From Sinonovacula constricta (Eukaryota; Mollusca; Bivalvia; Cardiida; Solecurtidae), in contig CM017561.1 in the NCBI GenBank assembly GCA_007844125.1, positions 63,531,256 through 63,595,255 of the forward strand: a stretch of 64,000 nucleotides of DNA. Reading direction: 5' to 3'. A model generated the notes under the pieces. That model did no database searches. It saw only the letters and a program-made list of their open reading frames with translations, and was not told where the DNA came from. Below are positions 40,114 to 52,550 of this stretch, piece by piece (the first letter of the stretch is position 1; each line of letters opens with the position of its first letter). Made by a program: the position numbers and the translations under genes.

Positions 40114-42580
40114 TCACTTATATAAGGCTTTTGAGATGCCTTTAAGTTTGGGAAAAAATAAAATACCTTTGTTAGTTATTTAACCTATCTTAATTTATTT
40201 TCTTACACGTTAGTTTACAATTATTATGAAACACAATTCTTACACGTCAGTTACAGGTTATTACTTTGAAGTTCAAGGAAAGGTCAATTATGTCCATTCA
40301 ATGTAATGAATCGGTGCCTGTTTGCTTAATTGAATCTCAGCATGTCAAAAGTCACGAACCATATACAAATTATTTGCATTTATTTGGATGGCTCGCGAAA
40401 TTGGCTGGAGAAACAAACATGAGTGTTTTACACATTCTTTATTCTGTCTAACTTTCTATTCTCCTTCGTAAATTTGGCCGCAAGACTTTTCTGAAAAAAA
40501 AATTCAACAGTTTAGCTAATTTTTTTGCAAATGATATTTAAAATTTTTACGTTGTATAGTATTCAGAAGTAAAATGTTATATGTTTCACGTCTGTCATAG
40601 CTAACATCTTTTTAGGGGATCAGTCTTTTTATGCCGGAAATAAATTGCCATCTTTGTAAACAATCGAGAATACTTTACTTTATGTGCATGACTGTTATAT
40701 GTAAATATTCCTCAAATACTTGCGCATACATTTTCTGTATAAAAAGAGAAAGTGCACGAAGCAAATTCGCATTCAAGGTATGCGGTTAAAGATAGGTAGT
40801 CTAAGACATATTCAAAACAGTCTATTACAAGTTTTCGAAAAAACAAACCGTGGAGTGCAAATTGTTTCAGTTACTTGTTTTATAACCTGCTTTCCGCATT
40901 TGGTTTAACTTGTGTATGTTGTTGTTTCGCAATTAAAATTTACATCATTGATTCCAGTTAGAGTCACGTGCATGTTAATACTTGTTGTCAAAAATGTTTC
41001 TAAGAAAGACCAGATTTCTTTGAATTTTAACGGAAGCAAGATTCTGTAAAGAACATGAAAAGTGTTAAGACAACCGATTGCAATTTCAACTAAAATTATT
41101 TTTGTTGAATTTTGTGAAACAAATACTTTTCATTGATGCATTTCAACATGGGCAATGAATGATATTTCCATTTATGATATAGTTAAATGTTATGCAAACA
41201 CTTACATATATGTGTCAATAAGACAGAACAAATCCGAACAAAACAGATGTAGAGGTGTTCCAACAACAAATACACGTGATAAGTGTCCTATTATTGTAGC
41301 ATGGTTCTGACTCTAAAACATATTTAACATTGTAAAATTGTTGCCATATATTATATGGATATATATATATTATATAATAGAAACATATTTTATAACGAAT
41401 AATAATGTCGAGGAATGGACCGATATATAACAAGAATGTGTTATTTTTCTATCACCAAAACCATTTTTATGTAGAACTACATTTAAAAGACTTGGATGGT
41501 TACGGTAGATATAAAAAGGTCCCTATATCAATTCATTGTTACATGTAAGTCTGTTTAACCAGACAGATTTAATACCGTATAATACTAACACTCTTTAGTT
41601 TCCCCTTGTTTGCCATTAAAATCTGGACGAAGAGTCCGAATTGCTATGTATTGCTGACAAAGAAATCTCTTCACAAATTTAGATGGTTAATGTTAAGTAA
41701 ATGTAATCGCCATAAAACACCTTTCCTTATCACAATGGTGCATGTTGCATATGATCCTTAATCTTCCCTTTTATGAATATCTGATGACGGCAAATGCAGA
41801 ATTGGACAGTCTCACAAAAGAAGCACATTGCAGACAACTTAGCCATTATATAAAAATATATAACGCTGTAGACTGAACTTTCACATTAGATATTGTACAA
41901 ATATTTTTAAAGTTTTTGGCATTTTACCACATTCCTTTTTTCAAGGCCTTTGTATGTGATTTATTTTGTTAATACTGTATATAAATGATATGGATATAAA
42001 TTAAGCTAAAAGTTTTCAAGGCAAACACCAAAGTATGAAATTTAACATCTGCGTTTTTAAGCAACTTTCATTCTTCATTCTTTGTACTTTTAAAACATTT
42101 ATTATATCCCAGCTGATTTCAATTATTGCCTTAGAAATGAATAATGTTTTATTCTTTTTTTACTATTTTTTTTTGTATCTGTTATTGTCCTTTTTTGAAT
42201 GTAACATAATCTTAGATAAATTGCAGATGTTTTATATAATATAAGCCAAACATTTTGTATTCAGCGTATGCATATCAATTTAGTTTTCATTTGAGAAATA
42301 TGCATGGCACTTCGTTGTTAAAAAAAACAGTAGACAGCATTAAAAGATATAGAACGACAATTGTGAATTGATGTTACTTACTACAGCGCGTTTATAACTT
42401 GTTTAAGGTTTACACTCACCACCAATTATTTACCGCATAAAACGTTTCATTGAGAAGCCTAAAAAATCATTTTCCGACACTATGAGCATCTACACTCATA
42501 AACTACATCATCGTCACTCTTCATATAAAGTATATTATAAACAACACAAGTATCAATCTCATAAACAGTTTAATAACAAT

Positions 42581-42718
42581 TCACAAATCCATGTCATCGC
42601 CTTTCACAAGGTATCTCTGCTGCTTGCTGTCCTTTAGTTGCATAGACCCACATTCAAAACTACTGGTAGGCAGCTTGTCTGGTATTTGAAACGTATCTGA
42701 TCTCGTGGGCGGAATGAG
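42581..42718 (-). CDS. Possible 3'-terminal coding exon (unassigned gene)
   Basis: Minus-strand segment of 138 nt, open for 45 codons and then TGA. It follows a textbook acceptor: a CTGAC branch-point-like motif, a run of eight T, and GCAG. The sequence is GC-richer than its surroundings. The predicted tail is polar (it begins LIPPTRSDTF and ends KGDDMDL), as in the cytoplasmic tail of a membrane protein, but I recognise no family. ATTAAA lies just downstream of the stop and could act as a weak poly-A signal. No convincing upstream exon was found, and no homologous frame was seen in U1. The splice signals and the composition are the support. Absence of a partner exon is the main doubt. Confidence 0.35.
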   Translation of the reverse strand, partial: LIPPTRSDTFQIPDKLPTSSFECGSMQLKDSKQQRYLVKGDDMDL

Positions 42719-44095
42719 CTGCAAAAAAAACGCCTGTCAGCTTCCACGTAAGAAAACTTGTTCAATGTATGGAATAGGCGTGTAAACAGTAAATGTTACC
42801 AGTACAGTGTTTGGTGCTTACGTACAATTTGAAGAACAGCGCCTGAATGAAATTCGAGCATAATGTCATTTTAAACTTGTACCATTTTACATAATGGTGT
42901 TTTCTTATTGTCCCATGTTTCTTCATTCTTTGCATCATTTGCAACATTTGCAAAAATGCTTTTGAATTGGGTTCTCATAATAAATAATTCAATACACTTC
43001 CAAATACGTGTAGCCAGAAAGATACCTCTCAAATTTTATGGAATAATCCATGATATAATTGAGATATTATTTTATACTGAAAAGTGGTATTTTTATTAAA
43101 ATAACACTTTAAAATGCCTTTTTGTGGCATACTTCCGATTCACAAGCCTCAAATCAAATAAGCATTTCCGTAATCACCTGTTTGCCTTGCATTTTCACCA
43201 GTCTATCAGTATTACACGGTCATTAGTTTACTAGAATGCATATTTTCATCGGGTAATCAAATACACAGATGTTGCTTGAAAATAAAAATTTCTTGCATGG
43301 ACATTTTCCTGCAATACTTTTGGGTACTAAATAATATCAACATTTCAATTTCTTTAAACGATTTCACGTTTGAATTAAAATATTGCAAATATGTATTTAT
43401 TTAAAAATAATTGTTAAACGTTGGATATTACTCTGTATGTAAAAAGTGAATAGGTTGTATTTTAACATTGAATGCAATTAAGGAAATTCTCAAATGGAGA
43501 TTTTCAAAATGTAGATTTTTGTGTATATTGTGAAAGAAACTTTGGGGCATCTGATACATAGATTATATACTTCTTTCGGATTAACATAACTTTTATTTCA
43601 ACTCATAGTCTATTGTTGTTGTTTTTACGCTACTTGCTTTACGTTAATATCGTGTTGGCTTCTACCAACACCCTACTTAGGTACTGGGTAATGTTTACAA
43701 TTGTCTTTTCTAAGATGCATACTTAATGACGCTCATTTTATGCTATGGAGTTAAATGTCATTATATTTTTTAAGTATTGTATTCTGATCGTTGCATCATC
43801 GATGATGGATAAAACAGCAATGAAAGCGTACATGTATCCTGTAAAATGCTACTCACGCCACATGTATAATGTGGAAGTTTAAACACATTTCATTTCTAAA
43901 TCATTAAATCGAGACCAAAAGCTTCTTTCATGTTTATAGGAAACATTTTTGAGTTTGCATATTGTTTAATCTTTTCTTATTATTAAACATCTTCTTGAAA
44001 CTAATATGACTTACGGTTTTAAAATTTAGTTTAGTGTCATGATGTTACGTTACGGCGATATAAAAATCATAGGCAGTTTTACAACAAGGGAATTC

Positions 44096-44215
44096 CAATT
44101 CCTTTGAGCATTGTAAAATAATTATACTTAAATTTGTAGAGACACAGGACAAAGATATTCGCAGGAAAGACAAATGTAAAAGCAAGAACTACACGAAACA
44201 TATTCTGAGGGTATT
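44096..44215 (-). repeat. Dispersed repeat family X, fragment (minus)
   Basis: Shares ttgagcattgtaaa, acaggacaaagatattc, caaatgtaaaagcaagaac with 8,920-9,000 in the same orientation. Confidence 0.55.
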
Positions 44216-47200
44216 CTAAACTGTAAGCAGCGAAAAGAAAATAGTTTTATTAAAACAAAACTGTGAAAGTGGTGAAGTATTTTAGAGCTAAGTTATGATG
44301 TAATTGAAAGAACGTTGTGGCGTCAATAAAATAATGTCCACGTGATTTGTTCCCTTTTATATATTTCTTGATATAGTTGCTGAGAAGAACATCATAATTT
44401 TATTAATAAAGTGTCTACAACAAATATTATTTCATATTATGCTCCATTTGAAGAGGGGCAACCTCGTCACTTCAGCTGTTAACATTGTATTTTATGATTT
44501 AGCGACCATCTTAAATTTAAACTATCAACCCTGAGACTAAATACATGTCTTAATACTATAAAATATTGAAAAGAAGCGAGATCTTCTGACACTCAAACCG
44601 AAGGTCGCGGTTTTCCGACCATATAATTATTCAAAGGATTCTAAGATTCTACTGTTTACTCCGCCCAGTACAATTTCAAACCAATGTATTTAGAATATCT
44701 CTTTGCCTGATTCTTGACAAAAATGGTTCTAGTGCTATTCATTTTAACTATGACTGATAGTCATCATTGGAAAGCGTAAGAATCCTAGACATGGAAGTCA
44801 AACGAGTTGTGGAAAAGATCACATTGACCAGGGCTTTCGAACCGACATTAAATAGGGACGGGAGCCCCTTCAACCAGGTTTTTTGTTATTTTTGTTGTTG
44901 TTGTTTAGTCTTTTTTCTTGATTTGTTGCTGTTGCTTTTGGAAGATTGGTGAGTTTTACATATTTATATTACAATCGGTCTACATGTTTTACCTGTGTAT
45001 AAAGTGGATGCAATGAATTATAAGGGAAGTCTGCATATATTGCATTGATTATTCCAGTATTCCCTGCTTCATAGCAACGAAAATGGAAAAAAAGGAAACA
45101 AAAGAATCTGTACTTACTTGCATTCCTTTGGTAAATATTAAATTATGCACAATGTCACACCACATGAAAATCATCGCAGCTAATAAGCTGTATTAATGTG
45201 TAGCTTATATTTAGAAGATAATTAAAGAGACTTCATAAAAATATTCCCGGAGACAAATTTGTATTCAATATATTGTTCATCTATAAAAATGATTTGACAT
45301 GTATAGATTACCTGTAACAGTAGTTCATTTTATCTGATTTTGATTATCAAAAGAATGTCTAACAATGCTGACATATTCATAAATTGGTTTCAGTGATTAA
45401 TGGCCTAATTGTTCACAAACTGCCTTTTTTCCCAACCATTCATCATATGCACTCTTCACATATCAAACCCTCCCCGCGGATTAAATTTTTCATAACTATC
45501 GTGTTATTTGATAAATTATTTAACGTTGTTGCTCCATGAATGAAAGAACACTTGTCCATGATATCAAAATCCAAACAATAACTCGTGTTTCAAGCTGTCA
45601 GAATAAAATAAAAGTGAAACGACAATCCTTAGCCAATTCAATAGTAGTGTGCATTTTTCGAATATATAATTCATTAGGGTTTTCACATGTTTAAACTGTT
45701 TATTAAATCTAAATTGTTCATATTGTGGAAACTCAAAGCATTACACGAATAATGGCTTTACGTCCCGTATCATTTGAAAGAATGTAATTATTGATGGTGC
45801 ATACGCAAACGTCATTAGTGCAATTCGAATTAAACTGGGCTGGTCAATTTTATGTCCATACCTTCTACTAGGCTCATAAAAGTTAGCATATTATTTAATG
45901 TTAGACATTGCGATAAGACTAGTTAGGTTTGGAATACTGCGTGAAAGTAATCGAATGTTAGGTAATTGCCAATAAACTAAGGAGGTATCGGACTACAATC
46001 GTATTTCAAGGTCGACGAACGGAAACAATGGTGTTTAAGTAACATATTTTCAGTAAAATAGCTTAACAATGAAGTCTGGGTCAATGTTTAAATTGTAACT
46101 ACAATTGATTTGAATTAACGACTCTATGTAAAAAGGTAAGAAACAATTTTGAAAAAGAAAATCAATATAAATCAGTCTAAGGCAGTTTGTCCATGTTTTA
46201 AATTTTCAACTAACTTTTCAAGAATTCAAAGCATCGACGTTTAACTTTGCAATGCCATTCAAGATGTGATTCATACTAATATGTATTTACAAATGCAAGC
46301 ATTAAATAGTTGACTCTCTTAAAGTGTCCAAATTATGATTACGGCCGAAGTTTTACAATATTAAGAATGGGACATGCTGGTTAAACTCGATAAAAATTGT
46401 CCTGTCAAAACAGAGCATCAGCGCAATAAAATTGTAGTAGTCTTTTTCACCGCGAATATGAAAAACGGGGCACTTTGCTGTGAATCGATTTCTAACTTCC
46501 GTAAAACTGGTAAATAAATAGTTTGATAGTGGAACTATCATATGCTTTAAAGTATGGAAAACGTGTTAATTTGAATATAACCTAGTCTAGTCTAACATAG
46601 TGCGTGATAAAACGTATTATCACGTGAGACGGTGCCAAAGTGAAAATGTTACAATTGTGTGCGATACAAAGGTATCCGTATTCTTTAAACATTTTCTATA
46701 ATTAGAATGGTTGTAAGACTGGTAGTAAATTGATGTTAAGATTCGAAAAGATACGGCGCATTTGAAATGTTATTTGTCTAGTTTACTGTATTGGACTTTC
46801 GTCGATGGATTGAGACAAAGATGCAGTACAGAATGATATATAACTGACATATGCGATATTTACGCACATAATCACGTTTAAAATTTTAAAAAATACTTTC
46901 ATGTTGAAATTTCTATTTTAGATTTTTTGCAGCAATAAGTTGTATTTCGTGTACTTTAAACTTATTTGTGTTTTGTCGTATGTTTATAAACATTGAAAAG
47001 AACATCTATTTCTTTCCCCATAAGTAACTAGATTTCAAAGTACTCATGCCAGCAAGTAATTTCCAAGTTGTTTTTTATCGGCAGTGAATTTTATATCCAT
47101 TTTTGAATCACATAACCCTTTGTGTGTACATACAGTAAACATTACAACATACAATATAGTTTTCACATGAAAACATCGTTATTTATAAGGTCTAAAACCT

Positions 47201-47484
47201 CCATGGTCCTAATAAGTTGAAAATGTTCACATCCTTTAATACAGACTGGACAAATATGGTATAACAAGACAATTTGATTAAGTATTCCGATTAACCTTTC
47301 GGAAATTACATCGCTTATATCAGCGCCGCTTTAAACAAGATGTATTGCATTAGAAATGTTTTATTCTAAGTCCCTTTTAAGAATGCAGTATCATTTGGTT
47401 TAAAAAGCGTAAGATTTGTTTACATAGTTTTACAAATATTTTCAAGATTTTTTCAAGGTTTAATTTATTCAACTCCGTCAAGTT

Positions 47485-47695
47485 TGTTTGTTTGTTGGTC
47501 GTTCCACCAACGATGGGCGAGAATTTTAATGTGGAAAGGACTTGGGGAACGTCGACGGTTCTACCTTTACAAATAATTTTTTATTGATCTGCCTCCATCC
47601 ATACCATCTTCACGTCACCAACATGATTATCAATAATAGAACGAGAGGCAGTATACACCGACCTTAATAAAACGGTCTTTAATAAAATTATGTGC
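47485..47695 (+). mobile_element. Decayed SINE, paralogous to 23,780-23,995
   Basis: Contains atgtggaaaggactt, ggttctacc, ctgcctccatcc, cgtcaccaacatgattatcaa. The block after it (from 47,770) matches U1 from 24,390, so the element sits at the same place in both units. The box B region is degraded. Confidence 0.6.
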
Positions 47696-49049
47696 ACAAA
47701 CAAATGCCATAGTTAAAGAACTTTTAATTAGATTTTCACCAAAGTTATAATAAGAAATAAATGTAGGCACCATTAATCAGCATAGAGTCATATATCAAAT
47801 GTCAGCTTATTCCTTGCGGGGACAAGCTTAATTTGCTCGTTTCCGACGAGCTCCCCGGCCGAAATGAATATATCCTCAGAAAAATGTATACACGTATTGG
47901 CGGGCGTGATTGATTTCTTTTTCAAGATGCGACATTCCTGTACTTTGTATTAGAGAAGAAGAATAAATGGGATTCGTCATCATCACGACATATAGTGCGA
48001 ATGTTGCAATAATACCAAAGAATCCATGAATAATACATGTTTTCTTCATAGAGATTATGCTTAACAATTTTTATTTTTAGTTTGTGCATCGGTCATAACT
48101 TACAGAAACTTTAACAGAAATAAAGTCTAAATTCAACTGAACATCAAGGCTATTTAATTAAACCAAAGGTCACACTGTATCTCGAACAAGTGCCAACTTC
48201 AAATTATAATAAACTAATAAACGTTTACCTACAACAGAATGGATATTGTCCACCTTGTTTGAAAAGCGCTGGCATATGGAATGCGCCTTGAATGGAAGAT
48301 GACAGCAATTAAAAATAGGGAATCGTATATTAGGTCATGTATTAGGATGGTTTTAGTGCGGCTTGAAATTACAAAACACAAAATTAATGTGTCGGAAAAT
48401 TACAAAAAGCGCAGAAGCCGGAAGTCATAACCGGAATTCACATAAGGCTGACAATGTCTTGGTGTGTGTTTATTTCTATAAAAAAAGAGTGTAATACTGC
48501 ATCTTGCAATTTCATAGTATCGATTAAACAAACACCGACGAAGAAGGTACAATAGTAGACAATAAAACTACTTTTAGAAAATAATTAATACAATTAATAT
48601 AAAAATATTCATAGTCAAAGATCGTTTACTTTATACGTTTCCTAAAAAATAGTTTATGACTGTACTAGTACTGTAATGTAAAATCTTGTCATACAATTCA
48701 TTTGCTTTAACTGCTTGTCATCTGCAACGACTTGGATGTCTTATATCCATGATCGTTCTTGTTATATTCGTTATATTCCAAGCAGGTCGTTAGCGGCTTT
48801 GCAAAAATAAACATCTTCATTTATTACACTTACTTCTGCTTCATATATCGTGTATAACTTTCTTATGTTCTTGTTAAGGACGAAGTCGTCAGTTGGTCAC
48901 ATAATCTATCATTATTGTGTCTAAGCACAAACACCATATTTCTGCTTTTATTCAGTCACACTGGCCAGGCTTAAAACATTTTATGACATATGCAGTGGTA
49001 AGAAAATCTGAAAAAAATCATATGTAGTAATTATACTTATTATTGAGAT

Positions 49050-49932
49050 ATTACTTTAATTGAGCTTTCCGATGTAGTTACTTTAAATAACACGTGTACA
49101 TTGTGATATATATTAATTAGGTTATAAATAGATAACAGAAAATACTCATTTAAAGCGAAACCTTTTAAACTTAACATTTTGTCCTTTTGCAATTGCAGAA
49201 ATTGATAACTATTGACACATATGGCGTTTCTATTTACGCTAAAGGTGCACAAAGTAAATCTCCATCTGTTTTAATGTTTATAAACCACACGCTTGAATAC
49301 AATGTCTTATGCCATTACATCTCTCTGATTTTAGCCTAAGTTTTAAAATGATTGTTTCAGAGGAAACATTTAGCTAGTGTTATTTAACAGAGGAAACGGT
49401 AATTTCATTAGTATTTCATACTTTTTGCAAATCACAAGTTTTTATTGGATTGTTTTCTATACGTTTTAAGGTAAGAAATGTCTCGGCATTGATATTCGTC
49501 ATTGACACTGGGGGCTTTCCTTTTTGCCTTATTACAAATATATGTGAAAGAAAACTCCACCATCCCCTATTAAATCCTGGCCAAAGAAAATTTCCAATAT
49601 TTCATTTTATTTAAAATGGATTTAGATTCGATATTCAGATGGCAATCGGTCTTTCCGATTCTCTCCGCATTTGTATGCTTATCTTTGTATGACGTAAAGA
49701 GAATAATTTGCATTTAAATTTGCATATATGCCATTGATTATTCCTGTTTTACCGCCAAGGAAAACAGACGAAAGAAATAATTATAATATCTACACGGTAT
49801 TCGTCAAACCATATGAAACTCAAACTCGTTTAGTAATAGTTACATTTGTATAGCTGATGATATTTAATAAGAAGATTATGAAGTCGTAGATTCTGCAGTA
49901 CGCTTTATTTATGAGAGGTTCAAACAAGTATC
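49050..49932. other. U2 stretch with little counterpart in U1
   Basis: About 1.5 kb here (49,050-50,560, with the SINE) faces only some tens of bases in U1 near 25,960. An open segment at 49,199-49,336 (plus) follows a tgcaattgcag acceptor-like site but has no other support. Confidence 0.4.
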
Positions 49933-49935
49933 ACG

Positions 49936-50185
49936 GAGCGTCATTACCGCAGCGGTAGAGTCGTCGATTTGTAACTTCTTTGACTGCTTAGCCTCTCACT
50001 GCGCGGGTTCGAATCTCGTTTGACATAATAAACTTTATGTTGGAAGGTATTCCAGCTGACATGTGGTGCGCCGGTGATTCTACCCAGACATTTGTCTAAG
50101 GCCTTTCTCCACCCAAATAGCTTGACGTCGCTTTAACGATCACCATGGACACTGTGATGTATTTAAAAAAAACGACAAATGAGTA
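49936..50185 (+). mobile_element. tRNA-derived SINE (plus strand), full-length
   Basis: The head is taccgcagcggtagagtcg (box A) with box B ggttcgaatct (50,006-50,016). The tail is ggtattccagctgacatg, ggtgcgccggtgattctacc, ctccacccaaat and gacgtcgctttaacg, ending in gtatttaaaaaaaacgac. It has the best-preserved head of the set, but the box spacing exceeds that of a tRNA gene. Confidence 0.9.
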
Positions 50186-50999
50186 TATCAGAATATTAAA
50201 GTATGTCTGGCAACTACATGCATACCCATTTATAGTTCTAACAACATAATCCACTGTAAAACTGGGTATATGAGCGTATGCATTCAATAGTATGTTTTAA
50301 GACTTCAAAAGAAGACTTTTTGATTAGCAACTTTTACAGAAACTCTTGTTCTTTAAAGAAAAAACATTCCTTTTGAAACATTTAAAGACCCTTACTGCCT
50401 AACTCTTAAGACTATTAGATTATTTAACTGTGTCTTGAATTATGTCATTTCACACTGCCCCACATGACTTCAATTATCCTCAATGTGTGTACCGATATGT
50501 CTAGCGTTGTAATACTTTGTTTTTTAAATGTTGAGATAAATGTCTCATGAAAGCTACTTTTTACATACAAAGATAAGACCCAAATGATTTAAATTTAAAT
50601 TCTCTGTAGTTGCCAATATTTAACATATCAATTGATTTTAGACGTTTAATAAAATTTAGTATTGATATGATGTTACTTGTTATTTAAATGAATTATTACT
50701 TTCATTTTTCTTCATTGACTAGTTTTATTAGTCTAAACATGCTCTGAGCATTTTAATCTCGGTTATTGTCTTTCCATGGCTGATTCCTTAGTCATTTTCT
50801 ACGTTATTCATGAAACGTCAATAGTACTAATTCTAATGAGATTTCAAATTCTATGTTGACTAAACATGTTATATAGCTTCGTTCATGTTCTCTGTTTACG
50901 CGCTTTAACGGGGCTCTATATATGACATAGGTAAGTTTGGGCGTCTGTCTGCTTGTTTTTACAAGCCCACGATCAGTTGAGGTTCTTGGTACACAATTG

Positions 51000-51290
51000 A
51001 AGATTATGTCTAATGAAATTTCTTATCGGTAGTAGTCTGCATGAGAACAAGTCAACTAGCTTTGCCGTTAGTGGTCTGATTAGTGATGAAGTACTTGCGT
51101 CTAACGCTATTTAACTCTGGATATTTCATTGATTTAAGTGGCAATATCTCATGCTTGAAGGCTTTGATTATCAGGTTAATCTTATTTTAATGACTGGTTT
51201 AAAGCGTGAATGTGAATTTTGATGAGTGACATTAAGAATTTCAGAACAAGACCATCCTCGTATTAAAAGTTAACATGCAAATATTCCTTT
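51000..51290 (+). repeat. Module B copy
   Basis: Paralogous to 26,480-26,800 in U1. Landmarks are cttgcgtctaacgc, atctcatgcttgaagg, attatcaggtt and tttcagaacaagacc. Confidence 0.65.
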
Positions 51291-51849
51291 AATGTTCTAT
51301 TCTCATTCTAGACACAGTAGTATATGTAGTGAGATATTCGACAAATAGTTTCTGAAATCAATTTAACTTTATATTCGAATGTGCTATCCAACAATTCATC
51401 TATATCGAAACCTCTCGGGTTTCTTAATGACGTTGCGCCAACAAGGATTATGACTGCATACAGAGATGGTAAGAGCTGTGTCGGTTAGGTGGTTATGTTT
51501 GCTATCGTCGCCGAAGACGTCTAATCTGTAGGATGAAACTCCGATATGCAAACATTATTTGCTTTATCTTTGTCCTGACTTTTATGTCTTTCCTATTAAT
51601 TTATTTCCTTTTGCTTTTCATCTTATACAATCCTGTCCCGAGACTTAAGCAGTTTGACCGACGTAAAATATTTTAAAAGAAATTTTGTCAGCCCTGAACA
51701 ACATGTAAACATTAGATAGCGTCATATACTTTCGCGCGGTTTTTATTCCAATTATCCCTTATTATTGAATTGGACAGCAATGACATTAAATGTTTAACGG
51801 GAAGATATTTTTGAATCTTTTTTTAAGTTTCATATGTAAACAAGTTATT

Positions 51850-52550
51850 TAATTTAACAGTTAAGCATTAAAACACATGGTGTTTTACAACAAGACAAAA
51901 TACATGTAAAAATACAGTGACAAAAGAAAGGACATGGTGTTATCTTAAGAGCATGATTAAGAAATGGTAATTACAATCTCATTTTGTTAGCAAAATATAT
52001 GTATCTCGAAACGTTTCTTTATATCTTTTGATTTGGCTTTCATTAAAGTAATAAACTTTTGTTTAGTAGGTCAGGTGTAGTAGTATCTTTTTAAGAGAAC
52101 GTAGTTGTGAGAATTAAGGACATATAACCAAAAAGTGATATTCTTTTTGATTAAGATTACAGTTTCTGCACAGTCTTTCATTTCTATTTTTATTATTATG
52201 TCTGCCTTTTTCTATTTCAAGTTAATGTGATGAAACTCTAAACTACGTATTTGCTACTCTATACTTGTGGTCAGTAATTTCATCTAGATAACTTTCGAAA
52301 TGCAGTGATGTTTTAAATAAACTGTATGTGTGTAATCGGGTTGAGTTATTTATTGCAGCTATCCAATTTTGTGTATTTATGTCCCTTAACCTTTGTTGTA
52401 TAAAGTTATAATCGATATATATATTCTGTTGATTTTTCCAAATGTGTGCGAGACCTAGTGTTTCCTGTTCGTTTTTTATTTAATATGCCCAATTGTTTCC
52501 GCTATAGGTGTCTGTTGCGTTAACATCTCTTTTCAACACACGAACAATTC
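51850..52550 (-). pseudogene. Decayed LINE (non-LTR retrotransposon) ORF2 C-terminus and 3' end
   Basis: Read on the minus strand with stops and frameshifts tolerated, the sequence gives the tail of a LINE reverse-transcriptase polyprotein. NNWA lies near 52,485-52,500 and TQNWIAAINNSTR...TYSLFK near 52,310-52,375. The cysteine motif RNERLCRNCN then EYHFLVICP lies near 52,119-52,185, and a K-rich FITLMKAKSKDIKKRF tail near 52,015-52,065. The spacing C-x2-C with a later H and C is typical of the domain after the RT in LINEs that are common in invertebrates. Stops and frameshifts make it dead. The RT core and endonuclease are absent. U1 has only about 150 bp at the corresponding place, so the fragment probably inserted in U2. 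Confidence 0.75.

Larger units (their letters stand above)
39247..40141. mobile_element. Second TTAA-flanked element, T2 (895 bp), directly adjacent
   Basis: The termini aggcatctcgaaag and, reversed, aggcatctcaaaag differ at one base. They are flanked by TTAA at 39,243-39,246 (shared with T1) and 40,142-40,145. Subterminal agccaggc and gcctggct are also inverted. The interior contains an (AT)n tract and a run of 13 G, with no transposase. Its termini differ from those of T1, so it is a different family using the same target motif. Confidence 0.8.
41900..47480. other. AT-rich stretch, mostly without recognised features
   Basis: There is no clear match to U1 over most of this interval. It contains a possible terminal exon (42,581-42,718, minus) and a family X fragment (44,096-44,215, minus). 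An open segment at 44,761-44,878 (plus) ends in AACCAG before GTTTTT and is too weak to call. The rest holds short chance frames. Confidence 0.4.

Noticed and set aside
40428..40490. 21-codon minus-strand terminal exon after a run of T and CAG
   Set aside because: Very short, and the aligned U1 sequence near 19,420-19,490 shows no related frame or acceptor.
49936..50020. Functional tRNA gene
   Set aside because: Box A and box B are present, but their spacing is too long, the acceptor stem does not pair, and the SINE tail follows directly.
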